NCBI GenBank assembly: GCA_013284265.1
Contig: JABTBR010000016.1
Coordinates: 58,174-122,173 of the forward strand
Length of the DNA stretch: 64,000 bases
Source of the DNA: Oxalobacteraceae bacterium
GTDB taxonomy: Bacteria > Pseudomonadota > Gammaproteobacteria > Burkholderiales > Burkholderiaceae_D
Direction of reading: 5' to 3'
Shown here: one piece after another, positions 1 to 7,954 of the stretch
Layout: each line of letters opens with the position of its first letter
Position numbering within the stretch: position 1 is the first letter of the stretch
Position numbers and translations under genes: made by a program
The notes under the pieces: model-generated
What the model was told of the DNA's origin: nothing
What the model saw: the letters and a program-made list of their open reading frames with translations, nothing else
Database searches by the model: none

Positions 1-349
1 ATTCGCCGGTGACCGAGACCGTTTGCGCGGTCAGGCTATGCGTCTTCAGGCTGGCCGTCACGCTCTCGCGCGTCATCGGCGGCGCGGCCACCGGCGCCAC
101 CGCGCTCAGCTGCGAGGCCTGCATGGCCAGCGCCTTCAGTTCGGCCGCCTGCAAGCGCAGCTCGGGCAGCTCGCGCTGCAGCCGTTCGCGCCCGCCCAAG
201 GCCGGGCCGATCGCCAGCGCGTACACCAGCGCCAGCCCCAGCACGGCGCCGCCCACGCTCAGAAAAGTGCGCTCCTGACCGGTGCGGGCCTGCCAGAACG
301 CCGACGTGCTGGCCGAGATGCGCTCGCGCGCCTGATTCAATTGACTCAT
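1..349 (-). CDS. gspM: Type II secretion protein GspM (C-terminus beyond window edge)
   Basis: Inner-membrane protein of the type II secretion platform that pairs with GspL. The ATG at 347-349 overlaps the gspL stop by 4 bases (ATGA), which fixes the start. About 116 codons are visible: a short cytoplasmic N-terminus, one hydrophobic segment (VGGAVLGLALVYALAIG, about residues 36-52), then an Ala/Leu/Glu-rich periplasmic helix. Typical GspM length is about 160-190 residues, so the last part is cut off by the window. The call rests on position directly after gspL and on this topology; sequence conservation of GspM is low. Confidence 0.85.
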   Translation of the reverse strand, partial: MSQLNQARERISASTSAFWQARTGQERTFLSVGGAVLGLALVYALAIGPALGGRERLQRELPELRLQAAELKALAMQASQLSAVAPVAAPPMTRESVTASLKTHSLTAQTVSVTGE

Positions 350-1638
350 GGTTTGCCTCCGGCATTGCCTTGTTTGCCACCATCCTTGGCGCCCGTTCCT
401 GTTCCGGCAAGGAGCTTGATCTGCCAGGCGCCGCCCGGGCCTTCCGTCAGATCCAGCCTGCGCGCGGCCAGTGCGCTGCGCACCTGGGCCAGCGCGTTCC
501 CGTCGACCATATTCGGCTTGAGCTTGACCTGCAGCGCATGCTCGCGATAGTCCAGCGACGCGATCACGTCCTTGCGCGGCAAGACGCTGAGCGACTCGCC
601 CAGCGCGGCGGCGATGGCGCCGAAATCGTCCGGTCCGGCCTGGCCGCTGTCGGCCTTGGCCAGTCCGATGTTCTTGCGCATCTGCGCGGCCGGATCGAGG
701 ATCACGGTTTCCTTCGGATAGGCGGCGCGGAAGGTTTGCAGCATGGCGGTGCGGATGCCTTCGGCCTCGCGCTTCAGGCGTATCCATTCCATATTGATGC
801 CGGCGATATTGACCAGCAGCGCGGCGATGGCGATGCGCAGCGGCCAGCGCCACTGCTGCCAGCGGCGCGCGTTGGCGCCGCTGGCGCCCAGCGCGGGCGC
901 CAGGTCGAGCGGCGCGCTGCGCGCGGCCGACACCCAGTGGCTCCAGTGGTCTTCCAGCAGCGCGACCGGATGGGGCGCATCGGCCTGTGCCTCCGGCAGC
1001 GCGGCAAACAAGGGAATCTGTGCGGCCGGCAGATACAGGCTGACCGGCGCGTCCCCCGCCAGCGCGCGCACGGTTTGCAGCGCGGCGGCCGGCTGGGAAG
1101 CGATCGCCAGGCCCAGGCCTTCGGACTGCGACTGGCGCAAGGTCAATTCCAGTCCGCCGTCGCCGCTGGTCAGCGCGGCGGTGACGGTGCCGGGCTGGAA
1201 CGGCAGGCACAGTTGCGCCGGCAGCACCGACACGCTGTGGGCGCCCTGCGCCAGCAGCGCCTTGACCAGCACTTCCAGCCAGGCGCGCTGCACCACGGCG
1301 ACGGCGCGCAAGCCATCCTCGCCGGCCACCGCGGCGGCGGCCAGCACGCAGTCGGCCGGATCGCCCAGCACATGCTCTTCCACCAGCCCGGGCAGCGCCT
1401 CCTTCAGGCGCGCGGCCGACATCGGCGGCACTTTCACGCGCAGCAGCGTCACGTCGGAGGCGGCCAGCAGCAGCACCACGCGGCGCGCGGCCGCGACCCG
1501 TTCGCCCAGGTTGCCCAGTGCGTCGGCGCCCTGCTGCAGCAAATTCCCGCCCTCGCCCACCAGAGCGAACGGGCAGGACTGGGCCGCGCCGTGTTCCACG
1601 CTGGCCTTGGCCGGATAGCGGATGTATAGAGTAGTCAA
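346..1638 (-). CDS. gspL: Type II secretion protein GspL
   Basis: Bitopic inner-membrane protein that anchors the GspE ATPase to the secretion platform and partners GspM. The 430-residue product begins MTTLYIRYPA, typical of GspL, with an actin-like cytoplasmic domain (about 1-250), one membrane helix near residues 265-285 (RIAIAALLVNIAGINMEW) and a periplasmic ferredoxin-like domain. The start codon is TTG (1636-1638), with no ATG nearby that keeps the conserved N-terminus. It follows gspK by 27 bases and overlaps gspM by 4. Confidence 0.9.
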   Translation of the reverse strand: MTTLYIRYPAKASVEHGAAQSCPFALVGEGGNLLQQGADALGNLGERVAAARRVVLLLAASDVTLLRVKVPPMSAARLKEALPGLVEEHVLGDPADCVLAAAAVAGEDGLRAVAVVQRAWLEVLVKALLAQGAHSVSVLPAQLCLPFQPGTVTAALTSGDGGLELTLRQSQSEGLGLAIASQPAAALQTVRALAGDAPVSLYLPAAQIPLFAALPEAQADAPHPVALLEDHWSHWVSAARSAPLDLAPALGASGANARRWQQWRWPLRIAIAALLVNIAGINMEWIRLKREAEGIRTAMLQTFRAAYPKETVILDPAAQMRKNIGLAKADSGQAGPDDFGAIAAALGESLSVLPRKDVIASLDYREHALQVKLKPNMVDGNALAQVRSALAARRLDLTEGPGGAWQIKLLAGTGTGAKDGGKQGNAGGKP

Positions 1639-1665
1639 AGGGTCTCGCTTTCGTTCATCGCTGTC

Positions 1666-2712
1666 TTATTCTTCCCGTGCCCATTTCACTTCAGTCTTGT
1701 ACTGGTTCGCGCTGTCGCGGAAAATCAAGGCCTGCGAGTCCAGCGTGGCGCGGTCCAGCCTTACCTGGCTCTGCACCAGGAAATAGTTACTTTTGCATGA
1801 GGTCTTCACACCGGTGGGCCAGTGATGGGTCCCCAGTTGGCTATCGAAGTCGGCTGGCTGCTTGCAAGTCATGCGCTTGCGATTATTCACCAGGACGGTC
1901 GCTTCGGCCAATGAAAAATTCTCGATCAGCGCGCTCAACACCTCGGCCGGCGCCGTATTGACGTTAATCTCGGTTTTCTCCGGCAGGACAATGATGAAAT
2001 CGCGCAGGCGTTCCAGGTTCTTGGGGTTGAAACCGGCCACCGCCAGCAAATCTTCCGCGCGCGCGATTGGCATCTGCTCGCTGCCGCTGGTGACGGGAAC
2101 CTGTTTCGCCTTCTGTTTCGCCAGTTGCTCGGCCGCTGTCTTTTTCTGATCCTCGGTCATTTCGGAGCCGTCCGCGGCGGTCAACGGCATGGTGGGCGCA
2201 GGCTGGCCCTGCGCCACTTGCTCCGCGACGCTCTTGGCCAGAGTCGGATCGATCTGCAGGTTTTGCAGCAGGCGGCGGAACACCGCGATCTGGGCCTCGT
2301 CCGGCACCCGCTGCTCGGACAAGTTGCTCAGGTTGAAGCGCGCCTGCGCATCCGACATCTGGCCCGACAGGCTGGCGTTGAAGGTCTCGCCCTCCATGCG
2401 CTCGCGCTCCACGTAGTCGTCCAGCCGGGTTTCGGCCAGCGGCGTGGCCCAGACATCGAGCAGCGAGGTGTAATCCCGGTGATCCTGGCCATCCTGGCGC
2501 AGGATCAGGCGCGACCAGTCCAGCGCGCCGCGCAAGATCCATTTGGTCTGCAATTGCAGGCGCTGGTTTTCCATCGAACGCACCTGCACCTGCTGTTGCC
2601 AGAACAGGCTGGCGACGATGGTCACCGCCAGGGTGGTCAGCAGCAGGGCCGTGACCACGGCCACGCCGCGCTGGCGCCGGTGCGGAAGCGCAGGATGGCG
2701 GCGCGCGCTCAT
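1666..2712 (-). CDS. gspK: Type II secretion minor pseudopilin GspK
   Basis: Large minor pseudopilin thought to cap the pseudopilus tip together with GspI and GspJ. The 348-residue protein has a prepilin-type N-terminus (RQRGVAVVTALLLTTLAV, residues 13-30) in which the +5 Glu of other pseudopilins is absent, as is usual for GspK. The globular domain contains the typical INVNTAPAEVLSAL helix-hairpin-helix-like segment (about residue 248). Its ATG overlaps the gspJ stop by 4 bases. Confidence 0.93.
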   Translation of the reverse strand: MSARRHPALPHRRQRGVAVVTALLLTTLAVTIVASLFWQQQVQVRSMENQRLQLQTKWILRGALDWSRLILRQDGQDHRDYTSLLDVWATPLAETRLDDYVERERMEGETFNASLSGQMSDAQARFNLSNLSEQRVPDEAQIAVFRRLLQNLQIDPTLAKSVAEQVAQGQPAPTMPLTAADGSEMTEDQKKTAAEQLAKQKAKQVPVTSGSEQMPIARAEDLLAVAGFNPKNLERLRDFIIVLPEKTEINVNTAPAEVLSALIENFSLAEATVLVNNRKRMTCKQPADFDSQLGTHHWPTGVKTSCKSNYFLVQSQVRLDRATLDSQALIFRDSANQYKTEVKWAREE

Positions 2713-3365
2713 ACGCCCCCCAGCAGGAAGATTTTGACCAGGGTGGTTTCCTGGTCCTTCTGCTGCAAGGTCAGCTCCAGTCCGGTCGGTGCGTTATTGA
2801 TCTGCGGGGTCAGCGGCTGTTGCTGCTGCTGTTGCTGTTGGGCCGCGCCGGTGGTGGTGGAGCGCCAGCCGCCGCCCTGCCAGATGCGCATCGACATGCC
2901 GGCCACGCCGGCCTGCAAGGCCACACTGGGCGCCGGATCGCTGTCGCCCAGCGCGGCCTGCCACTGCGCGTCGAGCTGGGCCAGGTCGCGGGTGGGATTC
3001 GATTCGCGCCGCACCAGCACGCCGTCGAGGATGCGGTAGGACACCACTTGCAGCCGGGTCGCCTCGTTCTCGTTGAGGACCGTGCGCACCAGCGTCAGGC
3101 GGTCGGTTTCGGTCAGCAGGTTCTGGCGGTTATTCAGCTGCTCCGGCTTGGCCAGATGTTCGCCGTCGCTCTGCATCTGGGCAAAGGCCAGCTGCATGCC
3201 GCGGGTCTGCTCCATCTGCAAGGTCAGCGCCTGGCGCGAACGGATGATGCCGTCCAGCCCCCGCCAGCCCAGCACGGCCACGATGGCCAGGATGGAAATG
3301 GCCACCAGCAGCTCGACCAGGGTGAAGCCAGGGCTGCGCTGGCGGGAAGGCGGCCGCGTCGTCAT
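2709..3365 (-). CDS. gspJ: Type II secretion minor pseudopilin GspJ
   Basis: Minor pseudopilin of the tip complex. The 218-residue product starts at the ATG at 3363-3365, which overlaps the gspI stop (ATGA). It carries a class III leader with GFTLVELLVAISILAIVAV and the conserved Glu at +5. An upstream in-frame extension to 3512 would run into gspI and lacks pilin-like sequence, so it was rejected. A run of eight Gln codons (2817-2840) interrupts the C-terminal domain; see the findings. Confidence 0.92.
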   Translation of the reverse strand: MTTRPPSRQRSPGFTLVELLVAISILAIVAVLGWRGLDGIIRSRQALTLQMEQTRGMQLAFAQMQSDGEHLAKPEQLNNRQNLLTETDRLTLVRTVLNENEATRLQVVSYRILDGVLVRRESNPTRDLAQLDAQWQAALGDSDPAPSVALQAGVAGMSMRIWQGGGWRSTTTGAAQQQQQQQQPLTPQINNAPTGLELTLQQKDQETTLVKIFLLGGV

Positions 3366-3763
3366 TGGTTCAATACCAGTTGCACCAGCTTGATGATGCG
3401 GCGTTCGGGCTGGGCCGCGTCCACCACACTGACCTCGACCCGGCGCAGGCGCGGATTCGGGCTGGCGATGACCTCTTCCTGGCAGACCAGTTTCAGGTCG
3501 CCCTGCGGACATTCGAAGGTTTGCTTGCCGGTGGAAGGGAAGGTTTTGGACAGCTGCAGCTGTACCAGGCGGTTCTCGGCCGACCAGGTGGCCATCATCG
3601 CGCTGCGCAAGCCATTGCTGTTGGCGGTCAGGCTGCCGACCGCGCGCAGCGAGGCGCCCAGCGCGGTGCCGATGATGACCAGCGCCACCAGCACTTCAAG
3701 CAGCGTAAAGCCGCGCTGGCGCGCCGCATGACGATGAACAGCTGGGAGGGAGAGGCGCGCCAT
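3362..3763 (-). CDS. gspI: Type II secretion minor pseudopilin GspI
   Basis: Minor pseudopilin that nucleates the pseudopilus tip with GspJ and GspK. The 133 residues match the family length, with leader and helix RGFTLLEVLVALVIIG (residues 17-32) for cleavage by the prepilin peptidase GspO/PilD. It starts 2 bases after gspH ends and overlaps gspJ by 4 bases, so it is translationally coupled within the gsp operon. Confidence 0.92.
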   Translation of the reverse strand: MARLSLPAVHRHAARQRGFTLLEVLVALVIIGTALGASLRAVGSLTANSNGLRSAMMATWSAENRLVQLQLSKTFPSTGKQTFECPQGDLKLVCQEEVIASPNPRLRRVEVSVVDAAQPERRIIKLVQLVLNQ

Positions 3764-3765
3764 CG

Positions 3766-4233
3766 TCAGTCGACCGAAAAATGGCCGATGCCGTCGGCGC
3801 GGATGGCGACACTGTCGCCGCCGTTGACAAAGGTCAGCACAAAGGGTTTATCGACCGGTTCGCGGCCAAAGGTGATGCGCATGCCGCTGTCGCTCAGCGG
3901 CGCCGGCGGATCGAGCAGCAGCGTAATCGGGGCGCTCTTGAACGGCCGGGCGCGCAGCATATCGTCCTGGGCCAGCGGCTGCCACTGCTTGTCGTTGCGG
4001 ACCAGGAAGCGGTAGCCTTCCTGATCGGCTTCGAAGGCGATCATGCGGTTGCGCACGATGGCTTCATCGCGCGCCAGTTGCAACAGCAGCGCCACGCGCT
4101 GGGCCTCCTGTTGCAAGGACTGCTTCTGGCTGGGCATCGCCTTCAGCGACACCAGCCCCAGCGTCACGCCCAGGATGACCATCACGACCAGCAATTCGAT
4201 CAGCGTAAAGCCGCGATGGCGGGCGGCGCGCAT
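3766..4233 (-). CDS. gspH: Type II secretion minor pseudopilin GspH
   Basis: Minor pseudopilin that joins the GspIJK tip to the GspG shaft. The chosen ATG at 4231-4233 gives 155 residues beginning MRAARHRGFTLIELLVVM, a short positively charged leader before the cleavage site. A GTG at 4267-4269 would add 12 residues and overlap gspG by 13 bases; it remains possible. The +5 Glu is present. The C-terminal beta domain is of ordinary length. Confidence 0.88.
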   Translation of the reverse strand: MRAARHRGFTLIELLVVMVILGVTLGLVSLKAMPSQKQSLQQEAQRVALLLQLARDEAIVRNRMIAFEADQEGYRFLVRNDKQWQPLAQDDMLRARPFKSAPITLLLDPPAPLSDSGMRITFGREPVDKPFVLTFVNGGDSVAIRADGIGHFSVD

Positions 4234-4256
4234 GGCAATGGCCTTGACCTTGCTGC

Positions 4257-4700
4257 TTAGTTTTCCCACGAGCCGATATCGGCATCGTCACCCGTGCCGC
4301 CCGGCGCACCGTCGGCGCCCAGCGAGAAGACATCGACTTCGCCCTTCACGCCTGGCGACAGGAACTGGTAGGCGCCGCCCCACGGATCTTTCGGCATTTT
4401 TTCCAGGTAGCCGCCGGCCTTCCAGCCGTTTGCGGCCGGGCCGGTGGTCGGCTTGGTCAGCAGCGCCTGCAGGCCCTGCTCGGTGGTCGGGTAGCGCTGG
4501 TTGTCCAGTTTATACAGCTTGAGCGCCTGCATCACGGTCGCGATATCGACCCTGGCGGCGGCGATTTTCGATTCGCCGGTGCGGCTGAGCAGCTTGGGAA
4601 CGACCAGGGCGGCGAGCACACCCATGATGACGACCACGACCATAATTTCAATCAGCGTAAAGCCGCGCGCCTTGCGGCGGACAAGAGACAGGTTTTTCAT
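4257..4700 (-). CDS. gspG: Type II secretion major pseudopilin GspG
   Basis: Main subunit of the pseudopilus that pushes folded exoproteins through the outer-membrane secretin. The ATG at 4698-4700 gives 147 residues with leader MKNLSLVRRKARG and mature FTLIEIMVVVVIMG, including the +5 Glu. The C-terminal calcium-binding GspG signature (DPWGGAYQFLSPG and DVFSLGADGAPGG) is clear. An in-frame extension to 4793 lacks pilin character and was rejected. It is the first gene of the gspG-M run; gspD, gspE and gspF are not found upstream of it, so the system is split. Confidence 0.95.
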   Translation of the reverse strand: MKNLSLVRRKARGFTLIEIMVVVVIMGVLAALVVPKLLSRTGESKIAAARVDIATVMQALKLYKLDNQRYPTTEQGLQALLTKPTTGPAANGWKAGGYLEKMPKDPWGGAYQFLSPGVKGEVDVFSLGADGAPGGTGDDADIGSWEN

Positions 4701-4882
4701 AAGGTGATCGAAATGATAGTGTTTATATAAATGAGTGCAGAGTATAAGACGGAATCGCCGCGTAACAAAGCGCGGCGATGATTTGGTCGTCAACTGTGTG
4801 GCGGGGGGCTTAAGAAGGGCTTAAGCCCTGCCTGTTGGCGGCTTGTCTATGTCGCTGCTGGCGGGTTGTCGGCTGCGGCTTG

Positions 4883-4945
4883 AACCCACGGCTTACCCCT
4901 GGGGTCTGACCCGGCGGGTCAGACCCCGGCTCTTTGCCGTGGGTT
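4883..4945. repeat. Nested palindromic repeat, copy 1
   Basis: Intergenic 63-base element with outer arms AACCCACGGC and GCCGTGGGTT and inner arms GGGGTCTGACCC and GGGTCAGACCCC around a GGC centre. Related copies are at 14927, 49552, 55517 and 63965. It lies between gspG and the end of the amidohydrolase gene, where it could form a strong hairpin. No coding function is seen. Confidence 0.9.
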
Positions 4946-4970
4946 TTAAGGGAGCAAGCGGCCCGCCGCC

Positions 4971-7121
4971 TTAGTCGTGCTTGCGGGCGTGCCCGGCCAC
5001 GCGGGCCCAGGCGCCCTCGTTGCCACCGGCGGCGTGCTTGCTCGATACCGGCGCCAGCGCCTTCAATTCAGGACTGCTCTGCACGAAGGGAACAATGCCC
5101 AGCGCCGCATCGACCTCATGCGGATAGACGATATAGCCGCGCGTAATCACCGCCGCCACCTTGCGCACGTCGGCGATATCCTTGGTCGGGTCGCCGTCGA
5201 CCAGCACCAGGTCGGCCAGCTTGCCGGTGCTGATGCTGCCGCGTTCATGGCTGGTGCGGGTGTAGCGCGCACCGTTGCGGGTGCCGACCTGCAGCGCCTG
5301 CGCCGGCGTCAGGCCCGCCTTGACCAGCATGGCCAGCTCGGACTGCAGCGTGAACCCAGCCAGCTCGTCGGTTCCAGCCACGATGGGCACGCCGGCGCGG
5401 TACAGGATGCCGACGAACTGCACCATCTTGGCGTAGGACTGTTCGTAGCGCTTCTGGGCCGCCGCATCGGGAATCTTCATGGTGCCGACCGAAAAGCCGC
5501 GGCGCACGTCCGGCGGCATATGGCTGGCGATGGCGGCGAAGGGTTCGTTCATGTCGCCGTCGCGCTGCTTGAGGAAGGCGAAGGTGGCCAGGGTCGGATC
5601 GATGGCGATCTGCTTGCGGCTCAGCGTGGCGACGAAGTCCTTGACCGGACGCGAGTTGAAGTCCAGCCCTGCGACCTTTTCGGCCGGCAGGATGAAGCGA
5701 TCCAGCGTGCGCGTTTCGGTCGTCGGCGTCATCAGGAAGTTGAGCATGACCTGGTTGATGTGCTGGATCTCGTCGTAGCCGGCGTCGATCGCGTCCTGCG
5801 CGCGCAGCCCGGCCGGCACGTGGCCGGACACGCGCATGCCGCGCAGGTGGGCATAGGCCACGGTGTCCTTGAGGATCGCCTTGGGGAAGGAATTGTAGAT
5901 TTTCAGCTGCGGGTAGCCATGCTCGGTGTACCAGTCGATCGCGTTCTTGGCCTGGTCCAGGTCCTTGATGACGAAGCCGCCGTTGGCCGAATACGGGCTC
6001 TCACCTTCGAGGAAGCCGGCCGGCACCACCTGCGGCGCCAGCAGCGTACCGGCCGCCGTTTCGTCCAGCATCAGCTGCAACTGGTCGTTATCGTTGCCCA
6101 TGTCGCGCACGCTGGTCACGCCGGCGGCCAGGTTCAGCGCGCCGGACCAGCGGTCCACGTGGCCGTGCATGTCGAACAGGCCGGGCAGCAGCACCCGGCC
6201 GGCGGCGTCGATCTCGTTGGCCGCGCCGCGCACCGGCGAACCGGCCGGCAGCACCGCGCTGATGCGCCCGCGCAGCACATACACATCGGATGGCTTGCCC
6301 AGCACCGCCTTTTCGCTGTCGAAGACGCGCGCATTGCGTACCACCGTCAGGCCCTTGAGCGGATGCTGCAGTTTGGCCGCCAGGTCGCGCAGCATCTCGC
6401 TTTCGGCGCTCTTCTGGCGCGCGGCCATGGCCGGCGCGTTGGCTTGCCAGCCCTGCTCGAGCATCGTGGCGAAGCCGGGAATGATCACGCCGAACAGGCG
6501 CGGCTTGTCGCCCGTGGTGGCCCAGAAGAAGGACGGCGACAGGCCGATGCCGGTCTGCGCCAGCAGCTGCACGGTCTGGGACTGCATCTTGCCCCCGACG
6601 TCGGCGCTCACTTCCATCGTCGCCAGCTGGCGCTGCGCCAGCGTACCCGAAGGCAGCAGCGGCAGTTTGCCGTCCGAACGCGCGGCCAGCGCGGTGATCG
6701 CGGCGGAGGTGACTTCGAAGGAGCCGTTGAGCGGCACATAGGCGGCCGGGCCGCTCACGCTGGCGCTGCCTTTTTCGGACGTGGATTGCCACTCGGCCTG
6801 GCCATCCTTGCGGCTGAAGCGTTCATCGACCACGGCGCCGAAGGTGGAGTTGCCCTTGACCGCGTATTCGCTCATGGTGCCGTCCGGCCCCACGCGGAAC
6901 TGTTCGTCCAGATCCGGCCCGCGGCCATTGTCCTTGAAGCTGAAGCGCACTTTGGTCAGGCCGTCGTCGGCCTTGTCGACCACCTGTTCGCCGATCTGCT
7001 TGCCGTTTTCGGCGATGATCGGATAACGCAAGGTGCTCGCTGCCTGCGCCGGAGCGGCAAAGGCGGCCGCGATGGCCAATGCAAGAGTAAGGGGAAGCGT
7101 GGACATCCGGCGAATCTGCAA
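4971..7121 (-). CDS. Secreted amidohydrolase-family protein with N-terminal beta domain
   Basis: Probable periplasmic metal-dependent hydrolase of the amidohydrolase superfamily (imidazolonepropionase/prolidase-like); the substrate is unknown. The 716-residue protein has a signal peptide (about 1-27, ending AQA), an N-terminal domain of about 200 residues without a recognised motif, then the hydrolase domain. Metal ligands are visible: H319 and H321 in DMHGH, K407, H434, H454 and D585 in AGTDE. The start is a TTG (7119-7121) preceded by AAGGAG six bases away; the alternative ATG at 7106 lacks such a site. It follows moeB by 25 bases but has no evident link to molybdopterin work. Confidence 0.8.
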   Translation of the reverse strand: MQIRRMSTLPLTLALAIAAAFAAPAQAASTLRYPIIAENGKQIGEQVVDKADDGLTKVRFSFKDNGRGPDLDEQFRVGPDGTMSEYAVKGNSTFGAVVDERFSRKDGQAEWQSTSEKGSASVSGPAAYVPLNGSFEVTSAAITALAARSDGKLPLLPSGTLAQRQLATMEVSADVGGKMQSQTVQLLAQTGIGLSPSFFWATTGDKPRLFGVIIPGFATMLEQGWQANAPAMAARQKSAESEMLRDLAAKLQHPLKGLTVVRNARVFDSEKAVLGKPSDVYVLRGRISAVLPAGSPVRGAANEIDAAGRVLLPGLFDMHGHVDRWSGALNLAAGVTSVRDMGNDNDQLQLMLDETAAGTLLAPQVVPAGFLEGESPYSANGGFVIKDLDQAKNAIDWYTEHGYPQLKIYNSFPKAILKDTVAYAHLRGMRVSGHVPAGLRAQDAIDAGYDEIQHINQVMLNFLMTPTTETRTLDRFILPAEKVAGLDFNSRPVKDFVATLSRKQIAIDPTLATFAFLKQRDGDMNEPFAAIASHMPPDVRRGFSVGTMKIPDAAAQKRYEQSYAKMVQFVGILYRAGVPIVAGTDELAGFTLQSELAMLVKAGLTPAQALQVGTRNGARYTRTSHERGSISTGKLADLVLVDGDPTKDIADVRKVAAVITRGYIVYPHEVDAALGIVPFVQSSPELKALAPVSSKHAAGGNEGAWARVAGHARKHD

Positions 7122-7146
7122 GGCTAACTCCTTTGGGTGGGGGGTG

Positions 7147-7923
7147 TTACGTCATTTGCGTTTTGGGTGCCGCCTGCGGCGCTGCGCAGACCGGGCAGGC
7201 GGCATTGCGGCCGATGGCGATGCTGCTCCATTCCATGTGCAGTCCGTCGAGCAGCAGCAGGCGTCCGGCCAGCGACTGGCCGATGCCCATCACCAGCTTG
7301 AGCGCTTCGGCCGCCTGCATGGCGCCGACCACGCCCACCAGCGGCGCGAACACGCCCATGCTGGAGCAGGCCACGTCTTCGAACTGCTGGTCTTGCGGGA
7401 ACAGGCAGGAGTAGCATGGCTGATCGCCGCCGCGCGGATCGAACACGCTGACCTGGCCGTCGAAGCGGATCACCGCGCCCGACACCAGCGGCTTGTTCCG
7501 CGCCACGCAGGCGCGGTTGACGGCATGGCGGGTGGCGAAATTGTCGGTGCAGTCGAGCACCACGTCGGCCGCGCCCACCAGTTCCAGCAGGCGCGCGTCG
7601 TCGGCGCGCTCGATCAGGGCGACGATCTCGATCTCGGGATTGATCTGTTCCAGCGTGGCGCGCGCCGATGTGGCCTTGGGCTGGCCCACGCGCGCGGTGG
7701 TGTGGGCGATCTGGCGCTGCAGATTGGTCAGGTCGACGGTGTCGTTGTCGACCAGCGTCAGCTTGCCGATGCCGGCCGAGGCCAGGTACATGGCGGCCGG
7801 CGAACCGAGGCCGCCCGCGCCGATGACCAGCGCATGCGCGGCCAGCAGCTTCTGCTGGCCCTCGATACCGATTTCATCTAACAGGATGTGGCGCGAATAG
7901 CGCAGCAGTTGGGAGTCGTTCAT
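7147..7923 (-). CDS. moeB: Molybdopterin-synthase adenylyltransferase MoeB (HesA/MoeB/ThiF family)
   Basis: E1-like enzyme that adenylates the C-terminal glycine of a small sulfur carrier (MoaD or ThiS). The 258-residue protein shows the nucleotide-binding GAGGLGS (35-41), the NLQRQ arginine motif (67-71), DCTDN (124-128), the zinc cysteines C170/C173 and C243/C246, and a cysteine at 186 in the crossover-loop region. Whether it serves MoaD, ThiS or both cannot be told from sequence; many betaproteobacteria use one protein for both. It lies between ctpA and the amidohydrolase gene in the gpmA-led run. Confidence 0.85.
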   Translation of the reverse strand: MNDSQLLRYSRHILLDEIGIEGQQKLLAAHALVIGAGGLGSPAAMYLASAGIGKLTLVDNDTVDLTNLQRQIAHTTARVGQPKATSARATLEQINPEIEIVALIERADDARLLELVGAADVVLDCTDNFATRHAVNRACVARNKPLVSGAVIRFDGQVSVFDPRGGDQPCYSCLFPQDQQFEDVACSSMGVFAPLVGVVGAMQAAEALKLVMGIGQSLAGRLLLLDGLHMEWSSIAIGRNAACPVCAAPQAAPKTQMT

Positions 7924-7954
7924 CAGCTTACACCGGCACTACCGCGCCGCAAGT

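Noticed and set aside
4977..7127. 716-codon open frame on the plus strand
   Set aside because: Exact antisense shadow of the amidohydrolase gene.
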